Below are positions 30,632-38,601 of a stretch of DNA of 64,000 bases, piece after piece. A model generated the notes under the pieces. The model ran no database searches. It had not been told where the DNA came from and saw only the letters and a list, made by a program, of their open reading frames with translations. Both the position numbers and the translations under genes were made by a program. This stretch comes from Marinobacterium ramblicola (GTDB lineage: Bacteria; Pseudomonadota; Gammaproteobacteria; Pseudomonadales; Balneatricaceae), in contig NZ_JAHREP010000015.1 in NCBI RefSeq assembly GCF_019084545.1, positions 62,001-126,000 of the forward strand. Reading direction: 5' to 3'. Within the stretch, counting starts at the first letter, position 1. Each line of letters starts with the position of its first letter.

Positions 30632-30997
30632 TCAGCTGTAGCGGATCACCTGATCGAGGATCTCCTGATCGGTGTAGGGTTTGGCGATCACCGCACTGGC
30701 GCCCTGCAGCTGCGCCCAGACCTTATCCGCCTCCTGATGCTTGCTGGAGACGATCACCACCGGAATACCCTTGGTCTTGGCGTTGTTGGTGATCTGGCGG
30801 CAGGCGGAGAAGCCATCCATGCCGGGCATGACGATATCCATGAAGATCAGGTCGGGCGACTCCTTCTCCGCCAGCGCAACCCCCTCCTGACCATTGGAAC
30901 CGGCCAGGACCTGGGCTCCCGTGCTCTTCAGGATGTCACGCAGACGCTGCTGCTGTACCGGATCATCTTCAACGACAAGAATTTTGTTTACGGCCAT
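30632..30997 (-). CDS. pilH: PilH-type single-domain response regulator
   Basis: A 121-residue stand-alone receiver starting MAVNKILVVEDDPVQQQRLR. The acidic pair (EDD), phosphoacceptor Asp in LIFMDIVMPGMDG, the switch Ser (VIVSSKHQ) and Lys (VIAKPYT) are all present. In P. aeruginosa PilH acts with PilG downstream of ChpA, probably as a phosphate sink or retraction-side regulator. The ATG at 30997 is preferred over a TTG four codons earlier. Confidence 0.92.
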   Translation of the reverse strand: MAVNKILVVEDDPVQQQRLRDILKSTGAQVLAGSNGQEGVALAEKESPDLIFMDIVMPGMDGFSACRQITNNAKTKGIPVVIVSSKHQEADKVWAQLQGASAVIAKPYTDQEILDQVIRYS

Positions 30998-31031
30998 GTT
31001 GGTATCCAAAGCTCCAATAAAATGGGTAGTA

Positions 31032-31991
31032 CTAAACTTTTTTGAATTCGCTGACCCAGCGCGTCACCCGCTTGATCACCTTGCGGAACTCTTCGGGCTG
31101 AATCGGCTTGGTCAGGTAGGTGGAGGAACCCGCCATGATCCCTTTCACCTCATCCAAGGGTGAGCTCTTGGATGAGAGCATGATGATCGGTGTCTTCTTC
31201 ATCGAGGGAATCGCGCGCATGCGCGTACAGGTTTCGAAACCGTCGATACCGGGCATCATGATATCGAGGAAGATGAAGTCGTATGCACCCTCGGCGACCT
31301 GCGCGAGCGCCGACTCGCCATCGTCGGCAAAACTGATCTCGACCGGATACTCCAGCTGCTGCAACTCCTTCGCCAACGCCTGCTGCATCGGTGGGCTGTC
31401 ATCCACAACCAGTACGGTGTAGGGGCGCTCGGCAACGTTTTCGATGCTGGCCTGCTGCAAACGCAGCGCTTCGATCTGCGCATCATATTTGCTGAAGCGA
31501 TTTTCCGACTGCTGCGGCCCGGCTTCGATATCCTCCACGGCGTCAGGTTGCTGAGCAGCGTCGAGATCCACTGCCGGCTCCGCGTCCTGGCCACTGGCCG
31601 ATTCGATGACTGAGGCGACCTCCGGGCCAGGCGCCTCAGAGTGCTCGGTCGGTTCAACAGGTTCGGTCGCCTCGACCTGCTCGGGCAGATAGGGGTCGAA
31701 ACCCTCAAGTGTTCTGATCACTCGGGAGGAGATGAACGGCAGCTTGATATGGTGCAGATCCTCGCGCGCTGGAGGCTCGCGACTGACCACAATCAATCGA
31801 TGGTGATACCCCGGCGGCAGCTCGGTGGCGGGTGCAGAGTCCAGCTGATTCTCACCGAAGAGCAGCACCAGATCGGGCAGCGAGGCGCTATCGAACTCTG
31901 CAAGCGTGTAGGTTTTACTTTTGGACAGGGCAAGAATCTTATCCAGCTTTTTCAGCTGATCGGCGGGAAACCCTATAGTCCCAATATGCAT
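31032..31991 (-). CDS. pilG: PilG-like response regulator with a novel-looking N-terminal extension
   Basis: A 319-residue protein. Only the last ~125 residues form a receiver domain (YTVLVVDDSPPMQQAL, LDIMMPGIDGFETC, IIMLSSKSS, YLTKPIQPEEF) that matches PilG. The first ~110 residues form an alpha/beta-looking domain (MHIGTIGFPADQLKKLDKIL, LPDLVLLFGE, HRLIVVSREP) that resembles a degenerate receiver-like fold. An acidic Pro/Glu/Ala-rich linker of ~80 residues follows. Classical PilG is only ~135 residues. It is the first gene of pilG-pilH-pilI-pilJ-chpA. AAGGACGCTGT precedes the ATG. Confidence 0.85.
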   Translation of the reverse strand: MHIGTIGFPADQLKKLDKILALSKSKTYTLAEFDSASLPDLVLLFGENQLDSAPATELPPGYHHRLIVVSREPPAREDLHHIKLPFISSRVIRTLEGFDPYLPEQVEATEPVEPTEHSEAPGPEVASVIESASGQDAEPAVDLDAAQQPDAVEDIEAGPQQSENRFSKYDAQIEALRLQQASIENVAERPYTVLVVDDSPPMQQALAKELQQLEYPVEISFADDGESALAQVAEGAYDFIFLDIMMPGIDGFETCTRMRAIPSMKKTPIIMLSSKSSPLDEVKGIMAGSSTYLTKPIQPEEFRKVIKRVTRWVSEFKKV

Positions 31992-32217
31992 ACAGCGTCC
32001 TTGTCTAAAACTATCCTGCTGTCGGCAACCTGGTCGCCTGCGCCAGCGGAGTCATTATTTTTTTAGTTGGCGTCAATCGGACGAAGGGATGTTGTAGACC
32101 AGATGCCAGTTAAAAACAACCGTTTCATCCAGACTGCTGCCGGTCTCGCCCCTTCGCGCCGGACACCGCCGGCACTCGGCCACCCGTTTACTGAATTCGG
32201 CCGCACTTAGGGGTACC

Positions 32218-32556
32218 ATGAGTCACCACGGCCACACTCAACCGGAGAGCAGATTGAACACCAGCAAAGCGGCACTCGCCTTTCAGCGCAAGCTCTACCT
32301 GGCCTGGCTGATCAGCCAGCAGCCACACAGCCTGCCCAGCCTGCAGCAGGCCACCGGCATGCCGAGACGCACGCTGCAGGACACGTTGAAAACCCTGGAG
32401 GATATCGGTATCCAGTGCGATTTCGAACAGCATTCGGGTGAGCGGAACAACCAGGGCCACTACCGCATCACCGATTGGGGGCCGATCAACCCCGAGTGGG
32501 TGAAGCGCCAGGCCGCACAGATCGCCGCAGCCCTCGAACTTTCGCCTCAGGGCTGA
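32218..32556 (+). CDS. Small winged helix-turn-helix protein
   Basis: A 112-residue protein with a predicted winged HTH: AFQRKLYLAWLISQQP, then LPSLQQATGMPRRTLQDTLK as the HTH and a short wing ending HYRITDWGPINPEWV. It resembles small HTH proteins of unknown target seen in Pseudomonas and relatives. It is transcribed divergently from the pilG operon across a 226-base spacer (31992-32217) and converges on the V-ATPase A gene with a 12-base gap. Control of the pil-chp operon is possible but unproven. I saw no clear operator in the spacer. Confidence 0.75.
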   Translation: MSHHGHTQPESRLNTSKAALAFQRKLYLAWLISQQPHSLPSLQQATGMPRRTLQDTLKTLEDIGIQCDFEQHSGERNNQGHYRITDWGPINPEWVKRQAAQIAAALELSPQG

Positions 32557-32568
32557 GCCGGGTAGCGA

Positions 32569-34392
32569 TCAACCCTCTTTACGCAGCTGTTCGATCTGTG
32601 CCAGGTAGCCGCGGTAATCGGGGCTATCCTGGCGGCTGTAGTTGAGGTTGCGCAGTAGGCCGGTCAGCGAAATGAAGTAATCCCGCGCCTGCGCCTTGTC
32701 GCTCAGCGGCGGCAGCTGACCCAGGCAGTCGACCAGCAGCGCCAGCAGCTCCCGTTGCCGCTGGATCGGCGTCGACACATCCACCGGGTCGAAGGCATCC
32801 TGCTGCAGATAGACCTGATCCAGACACTGGGCCTTCTGCCAGGTCAGGTAATCCTCCAGGGTCACCCCCTCCTCGCCGGTTACCTCCATCATCTGCTGCA
32901 CCGCCTCGCCCTGCTTGAGCAGCTTGAGCAGCTCACGCACCCGCTCGGTCCAGCCCGGCTCCAGTTCACGTTCGAACCAGGGTGCGAGCTGGTCCAGATA
33001 GCGTGACCAGGAGATCAGCGGGTCCACCGCCGGGTAAGCGCGCTTGTAGGCACGGTCGGCACTGAGGCCGAGGAAGGTTTTTACCGTACGCAGCGTGGCC
33101 TGGGTCACCGGCTCCTCGAAGTTGCCGCCGGCCGGAGACACCGTACCGATTAGGGTCAGGCTGCCCTCGCGCCCCTCGTTGGTACGGATCACGCCTGCAC
33201 GCTCGTACAGCGCCCTGATCGAGGATTCGAGATAGGCCGGAAACGCCTCCTCGCCCGGGATCTCCTCCAGCCTGCCGGAGGTTTCGCGCATCGCCTGCGC
33301 CCAGCGCGAGGTGGAATCGGCGATCAGCAGCACGTTGTAGCCCATCTGCCGGTAGTACTCGCTGATGGTGATGCCGGTGTAGATCGACGCCTCACGCGCC
33401 GCCACCGGCATCGACGAGGTGTTGCAGATGATCACCGTGCGATCCATCAGCGTGCCGCCGCGCGGGTCCGGGGTGTTGGGGAATTCGGTGATCGTCTCCA
33501 CCACCTCACCGGCACGCTCGCCGCAAGCGACAATAACCACGATATCCACATCCGAGTAGCGGGAGATCAGGCTCTGCAGCACCGTTTTGCCGGCACCGAA
33601 GGGGCCGGGGATACAGGCTGTGCCGCCGCGCGCGACCGGGAAGAAGGTATCGATCAGGCGAATGCTGGTCAGCAGCGGCCGGCTTGGAAACAGACGCTCG
33701 CTGTAGCCCTCGCGCAGTAGGTCACGGCTGACCGGGATGCGCACCGGCCAGCGCTGCTGCATGCACACCTCGCGCTCGCGACCGCCCTCGCCACTGAGCC
33801 GTACCACCGGCGTGGTGACGCTGAAGCTGCCCTCCTGCACCCAGTTCACCTCGGCCCTGCCGCGCATGTTGAACGGCGCCAGAATTCGGTGTTCGAAACG
33901 GCCCTCCTGCACGGTTCCGAGCAGGTCGCCGGCCTTGACCAGAGCACCGATCTTGACCCGGGGCACGAAGGACCAGCGCTGCTGGGGATCGATGCCATCC
34001 ACCGCCAGCCCGCGAGGCAGGAAGAAGCCGTGTCGACCGGCAATCAGCTCCAGCGGATTCTGCAAACCATCATAGACCTGGCCCAGCAGGCCGGGTCCCA
34101 GGGACACCGACAGCATCTGTCCGGTCTGCTCCACCACGTCACCGACCGCGACACCGCGGGTGTTCTCGAACACCTGCACATCGGCCTCGCCGTAGCGTAC
34201 CCGGAGAACCTCGGCCTGCAGTTTTTCGGCAAAGTCGCTCTGGGCACGCTGCGGACAGATCAGCACTACCTCGTTCTTGGTGACCGGGTAAAACTCCCCC
34301 TCGGCGTTTTTCAGCAGCTGGATGGTAACGATATCGTCATGCACCGCCCTGACGCGGGCGGTGATCTTAACCGGTTGAACCGTGCCGCTCAT
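32569..34392 (-). CDS. V-type ATPase catalytic subunit A
   Basis: Catalytic nucleotide-binding subunit of a bacterial V/A-type ATPase, 607 residues. An N-terminal beta-barrel (QPVKITARVRAVHDDIVTI) is followed by the bulge/non-homologous region (~115-185, FFLPRGLAVDGIDPQQRW). The Walker A GPFGAGKTVLQS lies near residue 263, with CGERAGEVVETITEFP after it. The Walker B region is YNVLLIADSTSRWAQAMRE, and TLIGTVSPAGGNFEEPVTQ follows. The V-type bulge separates it from F-type beta. It is the last gene of B-D-I-K-E-DUF2764-A, which is a rearranged order. Its ATG overlaps the DUF2764 stop by four bases. Confidence 0.95.
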   Translation of the reverse strand: MSGTVQPVKITARVRAVHDDIVTIQLLKNAEGEFYPVTKNEVVLICPQRAQSDFAEKLQAEVLRVRYGEADVQVFENTRGVAVGDVVEQTGQMLSVSLGPGLLGQVYDGLQNPLELIAGRHGFFLPRGLAVDGIDPQQRWSFVPRVKIGALVKAGDLLGTVQEGRFEHRILAPFNMRGRAEVNWVQEGSFSVTTPVVRLSGEGGREREVCMQQRWPVRIPVSRDLLREGYSERLFPSRPLLTSIRLIDTFFPVARGGTACIPGPFGAGKTVLQSLISRYSDVDIVVIVACGERAGEVVETITEFPNTPDPRGGTLMDRTVIICNTSSMPVAAREASIYTGITISEYYRQMGYNVLLIADSTSRWAQAMRETSGRLEEIPGEEAFPAYLESSIRALYERAGVIRTNEGREGSLTLIGTVSPAGGNFEEPVTQATLRTVKTFLGLSADRAYKRAYPAVDPLISWSRYLDQLAPWFERELEPGWTERVRELLKLLKQGEAVQQMMEVTGEEGVTLEDYLTWQKAQCLDQVYLQQDAFDPVDVSTPIQRQRELLALLVDCLGQLPPLSDKAQARDYFISLTGLLRNLNYSRQDSPDYRGYLAQIEQLRKEG

Positions 34393-35084
34393 GCTTCACT
34401 CCCTGCCCATTCCCGTTCGCTCTGCCCCGGATCCAGGCTCTGCAGCGTGCTGCCGACCCAACGATCGAAATACTCTTGCGCCTGCTCGCCGCTCCAGCGC
34501 AGACGGTATTCTGCCAGCGCCCAACGCAGGCGATAGGCCGCAACGGCGGCAAAACTGAACACCTGCTCCTGCTCGATGCGCCAGAGCCGGGTCCAGAACC
34601 GCTCCAGCAGCATCTGTTCGAGGGCACGACTGCGCCCTGCTTCCAGCGCCTCGCGGGCCTGCATCAGCCAGGGGAAGCGCCGTTCCAGACCGAACAGCGG
34701 CTGTTGCCAGTCGCGCTGAATCAGCCAGACACAGGGGCCGAAGCCCTTGAAGCTGCCGCCATCCTGCTGTCCCGCCAGCCGGTAGCGCAGTGCCGCCACC
34801 AGCGTGCGCGACTGCAGATACTCGGCGATCACGGCGCAAAGCGTCGGATCGCTGATCGCCTCCAGCTCGCTGTGCCAGAGCGCGATCTCGTCAGCATCGG
34901 ACAGCGCTTCGTCGCCAACCCGCTCGCGCTGACACAGGTGCAGGGCACGTGCCAGCTGTTCACGATCCGCCTCGCTGAGCATGCTCAGCCGCTGCTCCAG
35001 CTTCAGCGTCGAGCAGGGCAGCTCCTGCAGTCTGGCCAGTGGCGCCAGCGTGGGCAGCGCCGGTACCAGGGTGTAGTAACTCAT
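34389..35084 (-). CDS. DUF2764-type V-ATPase operon protein
   Basis: A 231-residue, mainly helical soluble protein opening MSYYTLVPALPTLAPLARLQ, which resembles the start of the DUF2764 proteins found between subunits E and A in chlamydial and spirochaetal V-ATPase operons. It sits in exactly that place here (E-this-A) and overlaps both neighbours by four bases. Because the operon has no subunit C, F or G gene, it may take the place of a central- or peripheral-stalk connector such as C. That role is inferred from position only. Confidence 0.75.
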   Translation of the reverse strand: MSYYTLVPALPTLAPLARLQELPCSTLKLEQRLSMLSEADREQLARALHLCQRERVGDEALSDADEIALWHSELEAISDPTLCAVIAEYLQSRTLVAALRYRLAGQQDGGSFKGFGPCVWLIQRDWQQPLFGLERRFPWLMQAREALEAGRSRALEQMLLERFWTRLWRIEQEQVFSFAAVAAYRLRWALAEYRLRWSGEQAQEYFDRWVGSTLQSLDPGQSEREWAGSEA

Positions 35085-35761
35085 CGGATCACACCTTCGA
35101 GCAGGGCGCGGAAGCGGGGCTGCAGGTGTTTCAGCAGCAGCTCGGCCAGCGCCCTGTCACTCAGATCCATCTCGGCATCCTCACCTTCGAAGCGCAGCAC
35201 CAGGCCCTTATGATTGCCGATATCGAAGCTCACCCCTTCACGCAACTGCTCGGCGAGCAGTTGCTGCACGAAACTGCTGAGCTTGCCTTCTCGATAGGCG
35301 TGGGGGTTACGCCTGAGTTCATCGATGCCGACGAACTGTTCAGGCAGCAGCACCTCGAAACGCTGGTTGCCGAGATCAGCGCGATCACGCACCGTACACA
35401 CCACCTCACGCAGCAGCGTCTGCATGAACTGGCTACTATCCAGCTGCTCGCTGACCAGAATCCGCACCCGGTCGGCGAACACCCGCGCCAGCGCCTCGCG
35501 CAGCTGCAGTTGCACGTCGCGGGCAGCGATGCGCAGCGCATCCTCGCCGCCCTTGCGCAGCCGCTCGGCGTCAATGCGTGCCTGATCACGGATCTGCTTC
35601 GCTTCCTGCTCCGCCTGTTCAACCAACCAGTCGGCGCGACGCTGCGCCTCCTCGATCAGCTTCCCCGCCTCCTGCTGCCCCTTCTCGACCCCCTGCAGAC
35701 GCAGGCGCTCGATCAGCGCTTCGACGCCGGAGGCGGCGTGGGATTTCTCAACATTGTTCAT
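35081..35761 (-). CDS. V-type ATPase peripheral stalk subunit E
   Basis: A 226-residue stalk subunit with a long, charged N-terminal coiled coil rich in Glu/Gln/Arg (VEALIERLRLQGVEKGQQEA and following, to ~residue 90). A C-terminal globular domain (LVLRFEGEDAEMDLSDRALA) contacts A/B. The ATG at 35761 follows GGAGGCGGT; the frame opens ten codons earlier without support. No separate G subunit gene is seen, so E may form a homodimeric stalk or pair with DUF2764. Confidence 0.87.
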   Translation of the reverse strand: MNNVEKSHAASGVEALIERLRLQGVEKGQQEAGKLIEEAQRRADWLVEQAEQEAKQIRDQARIDAERLRKGGEDALRIAARDVQLQLREALARVFADRVRILVSEQLDSSQFMQTLLREVVCTVRDRADLGNQRFEVLLPEQFVGIDELRRNPHAYREGKLSSFVQQLLAEQLREGVSFDIGNHKGLVLRFEGEDAEMDLSDRALAELLLKHLQPRFRALLEGVIR

Positions 35762-35771
35762 ACCGCCTCCA

Positions 35772-36218
35772 TCAGGCCGGTATCCCGGCACTGATCACCA
35801 GGGCAAAGATAAACGCGAACACGGCAAAGCCCTCGACAATGGCCGCCGGTGCCACCGACATGCCGAAGATCTCCGGCTTGATCTTGGATACGTTGATCGC
35901 CGCAGCGCAGCACTGGCCCTGGCGCCAGGCACTGAACAGCAGCGCCAGCCCGGCAAGAATGCCGATGGCAAACAGGCCCGGTGCGTTATCGATATTCACT
36001 TCACGGTTCAGCGAGAACATCACCACGATGCCGTAGATCGTCTGTGACGAGGGCATCGCCGCGATCCCCACATAGCGGCCATGGCCGGTTTCGGTCTCCA
36101 GCAGTGCGCCACAGGCGGCCTGTCCGGCCAGCGCGCAACCGATGATGCTGCCGATCGCGCCCAGCGCCATCGGTCCATAAAGGCCCGCCCATCCGAGGGC
36201 AATGATCAGGTTGTCCAA
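35772..36218 (-). CDS. V-type ATPase membrane rotor subunit K (proteolipid)
   Basis: A 148-residue double-hairpin c-ring subunit with four membrane helices. The ion-binding carboxylate is a single Glu (~residue 129, in AIVEGFAV) in helix 4. Helix 2 has PSSQTIYG (Ser58, Gln59, Tyr62) and helix 3 has RQGQ (Gln100). These align by position with Thr64, Gln65, Tyr68, Gln110 and Glu139 of the sodium-binding Enterococcus hirae NtpK, so sodium coupling is likely (inference). It lies 10 bases before subunit E and overlaps the end of subunit I. Confidence 0.93.
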   Translation of the reverse strand: MDNLIIALGWAGLYGPMALGAIGSIIGCALAGQAACGALLETETGHGRYVGIAAMPSSQTIYGIVVMFSLNREVNIDNAPGLFAIGILAGLALLFSAWRQGQCCAAAINVSKIKPEIFGMSVAPAAIVEGFAVFAFIFALVISAGIPA

Positions 36219-37999
36219 GGGTTAACCTCCCGCTTGGCAAAGGGTTGAAACGCATAGCCTTCGTCGGAAAGGCTCCAGTTATAAAACTCGATCAGGTTCA
36301 GGCGCAGGCCGTGGATCACACCGCTGACCACCGCCAGTACGAAGTTGAGCAGGTGGCCGACGACCAGGATCAGCACCTCGAGCAATACCCCCATACCGGG
36401 TAGCGCCGCGGCCACATCATGCGCCAGCTGATTGAAGGTCAGCGCCAGCGACGCGCTGGCCAGTCCCAGGGCAAACAGGCGCAGGTAGCTGAGTACGTCG
36501 CCGAACATGGAGGAGAGTCTGGTCAGCGCCAGCAGCCCGTCCATCGCCCTCAACAGCCAACTGCGCAGATCCCGGCCGCGGCGCTCGCTGGAGCAACCAA
36601 ACACCAGCAGCAGACCGAGCCCGCCCAGGGTCAGGATGCCGGGCGACTGACCCTGCTGCCAAAGCATCAGCGCCGCCAGAATGATCAGCATCCAGCCGGC
36701 GCCGGCAAACGCCGGCAGGCGACCGCGCAATCGCCAGACATTGATGCCGTTGGCGATCAGCAGGTGACCGGCACCGATGAAGATCGACAGGTTCATCATG
36801 CTGTCGAAGTCGTTCACATCCAGCAGCCGCACTACCTCCAGCGCCGCTATTGGCGGCCCGGCGCCGAAGTAGCTGCCCACCAGTACACCATAAACCAGGG
36901 AGAATAGAGTCAGCGTGGCACCGAGCACACGTAATCGCCGCCCGCTTGGCGTCGTCTCCATGCGCCGCCAGTAGAACAGCATTACAGCACCGAGCAGCAG
37001 GGCGTAGCCGGCATCGGACAGAATCAGCGCGAAGAAGGTGGCAAAGGAGAAAAATACCACCCGTGACGGGTCCCAGGCGTGATAACCAGGCATCTGGTAG
37101 AAGCGCACCACCTCCTCGCCGCCGGCCAGCGTCGATGGGTTCTCAAGCAGTGTCGGTGGCTGCTCATCCGCCTCCGGTTCGGCGAGCAAAAGCGCCAACC
37201 CCTGACGCTCGGCAAACTCGCTCAACTCGCGCTTTTTGCCGGCATCGATCCAACCCTGAACCGCAAACACACCATCCCGCTCCAGCGCATTGGCACTGAC
37301 CTCGGCGCGTTCCGCTGCATCGGCATTCCCGGCCAGAGAGCGCCGCAACAGGTAAAGCCAGCGGGTATCCGCCTCACGCTCACCGTCGAGCAGTTCCAGC
37401 TCGATCTCGATATCGTGCAGCTGATGCTCCAGCGTCGCCAGCGGGATGGAGCCGGTATGGGTGCGCGGCACCGGCATCTGGTTCGGGCGCGGCTCCTCCC
37501 TGGCGATCACCGCAACATAGGTATAGCGGTTGTCACGGTGCACCGCGCTCCAGACCAGGCCGTTGCGCTCCACCTCCTTCATGCGGTAGTTCGGTACCAG
37601 ATAGAACCAGAGCCGTTGACCATACAGCCCCTCCTCCCCCGGCAGCTCAAAACTGCCCCAGGGGCGCAGATCCTTGATCCTTTTCACCAGCGCATCGCGC
37701 TGCTCCTCCAGCCGCATCCGCCGGTGCCGCTTGTCGAGAACCGCATGCACCACAGCCGCCAGGTCGAATCGATCTGTTTCGGTCACCTGGCGCCGCTTGG
37801 TCGGGCAACAGGCCAGATAGTGCAGCGCCAGACGCAGACGTTCGGGACTGACGCCCGAGTCATCCTCCCATTCGGCCTGCGGCCCGGACGATAGCGGAAT
37901 AATGTGCATCAGCCCCAGTGACTGTAGCGCATCCAGGGCCGGCACCTTCTCTTCCAGCAGCCCCACCAGGGAGGCCTTAAGCAGCCGTCGAATACTCAT
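36206..37999 (-). CDS. V-type ATPase membrane stator subunit I (a subunit)
   Basis: A 597-residue subunit with a large cytoplasmic N-terminal half. The C-terminal half (from about residue 320) has about seven membrane helices (VVFFSFATFFALILSDAGYA, LGATLTLFSLVYGVLVGSYF, LSYLRLFALGLASASLALTF). The conserved motor Arg is expected in LSYLRLFALG. The C-terminal VSGVIHGLRLNLIEFYNWSL is the family ending. The ATG at 37999 overlaps the subunit D stop (ATGA); an upstream open frame to 38200 lies inside the D gene and is rejected. The 3' end overlaps K by 13 bases. Confidence 0.94.
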   Translation of the reverse strand: MSIRRLLKASLVGLLEEKVPALDALQSLGLMHIIPLSSGPQAEWEDDSGVSPERLRLALHYLACCPTKRRQVTETDRFDLAAVVHAVLDKRHRRMRLEEQRDALVKRIKDLRPWGSFELPGEEGLYGQRLWFYLVPNYRMKEVERNGLVWSAVHRDNRYTYVAVIAREEPRPNQMPVPRTHTGSIPLATLEHQLHDIEIELELLDGEREADTRWLYLLRRSLAGNADAAERAEVSANALERDGVFAVQGWIDAGKKRELSEFAERQGLALLLAEPEADEQPPTLLENPSTLAGGEEVVRFYQMPGYHAWDPSRVVFFSFATFFALILSDAGYALLLGAVMLFYWRRMETTPSGRRLRVLGATLTLFSLVYGVLVGSYFGAGPPIAALEVVRLLDVNDFDSMMNLSIFIGAGHLLIANGINVWRLRGRLPAFAGAGWMLIILAALMLWQQGQSPGILTLGGLGLLLVFGCSSERRGRDLRSWLLRAMDGLLALTRLSSMFGDVLSYLRLFALGLASASLALTFNQLAHDVAAALPGMGVLLEVLILVVGHLLNFVLAVVSGVIHGLRLNLIEFYNWSLSDEGYAFQPFAKREVNPWTT

Positions 38000-38598
38000 C
38001 CGATCGCCCTCAACCGCTTGCCCTTGGCGATCTTTGCCCGCACTACCCCAGCCCGCTCGGCATCGGACAGTGCGATACGGATACGCCGGATATGACGTTC
38101 CGCACGCGGGATCAGCACCTTGTCGAACAGGTTGAGTCGTTGGGTGGTCTTGCGCAGGGCGGCCTCCAGGCGAGACAAGCGCTCCTGCTCGACGCGACAC
38201 GCCAGCTCCAGCTGCAAGCGGCGCTCGGCCAGATCCAGCGCCCGGTCGACCCAGGCAGGCAACGCCAGGCGGGAGTGTTGATGGCGGTCGATGTCGATCC
38301 CCTGCAGCAGGGGCAGCTCGATGCCGACCAGATTGACCTGCTCGACCCTGACCCCAACCACCTGCACCAGCTGATGCAGGTCGAGGCCGCTCTGCGCCAG
38401 CATCGGCAGTTGGTCCGCCACCTGTGCGCTGATGTCGGCCAGTTCGCCCTGCTGCGCCGTGATCAGCCTGCGGCTCTGCTGGCGTGCAGCCAGGATCTGC
38501 TTACGTTTGAGGTCCAGCGCCGGCACGAACTGACGAAACGCCTTCAGCCGGCGCGATTCGCGATGCAGGGAACTCTTGTTCAGCGCCAGCTTGGCCAT
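37996..38598 (-). CDS. V-type ATPase central rotor subunit D
   Basis: The rotor axle, 200 residues, mostly two long antiparallel helices: LNKSSLHRESRRLKAFRQFV at the start and ALRKTTQRLNLFDKVLIPRA plus HIRRIRIALSDAERAGVVRA KIAKGK at the end. The second segment carries the family signature (RRTxxRVNALE type, here RKTTQRLNLFDK). It sits directly after subunit B (3-base spacing) and overlaps subunit I. Confidence 0.93.
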   Translation of the reverse strand: MAKLALNKSSLHRESRRLKAFRQFVPALDLKRKQILAARQQSRRLITAQQGELADISAQVADQLPMLAQSGLDLHQLVQVVGVRVEQVNLVGIELPLLQGIDIDRHQHSRLALPAWVDRALDLAERRLQLELACRVEQERLSRLEAALRKTTQRLNLFDKVLIPRAERHIRRIRIALSDAERAGVVRAKIAKGKRLRAIG

Positions 38599-38601
38599 CG
38601 C

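Noticed and set aside
38000-38200. N-terminal extension of V-ATPase subunit I
   Set aside because: It lies inside the subunit D gene in another frame and has no family residues; the ATG overlapping the D stop is the natural start.
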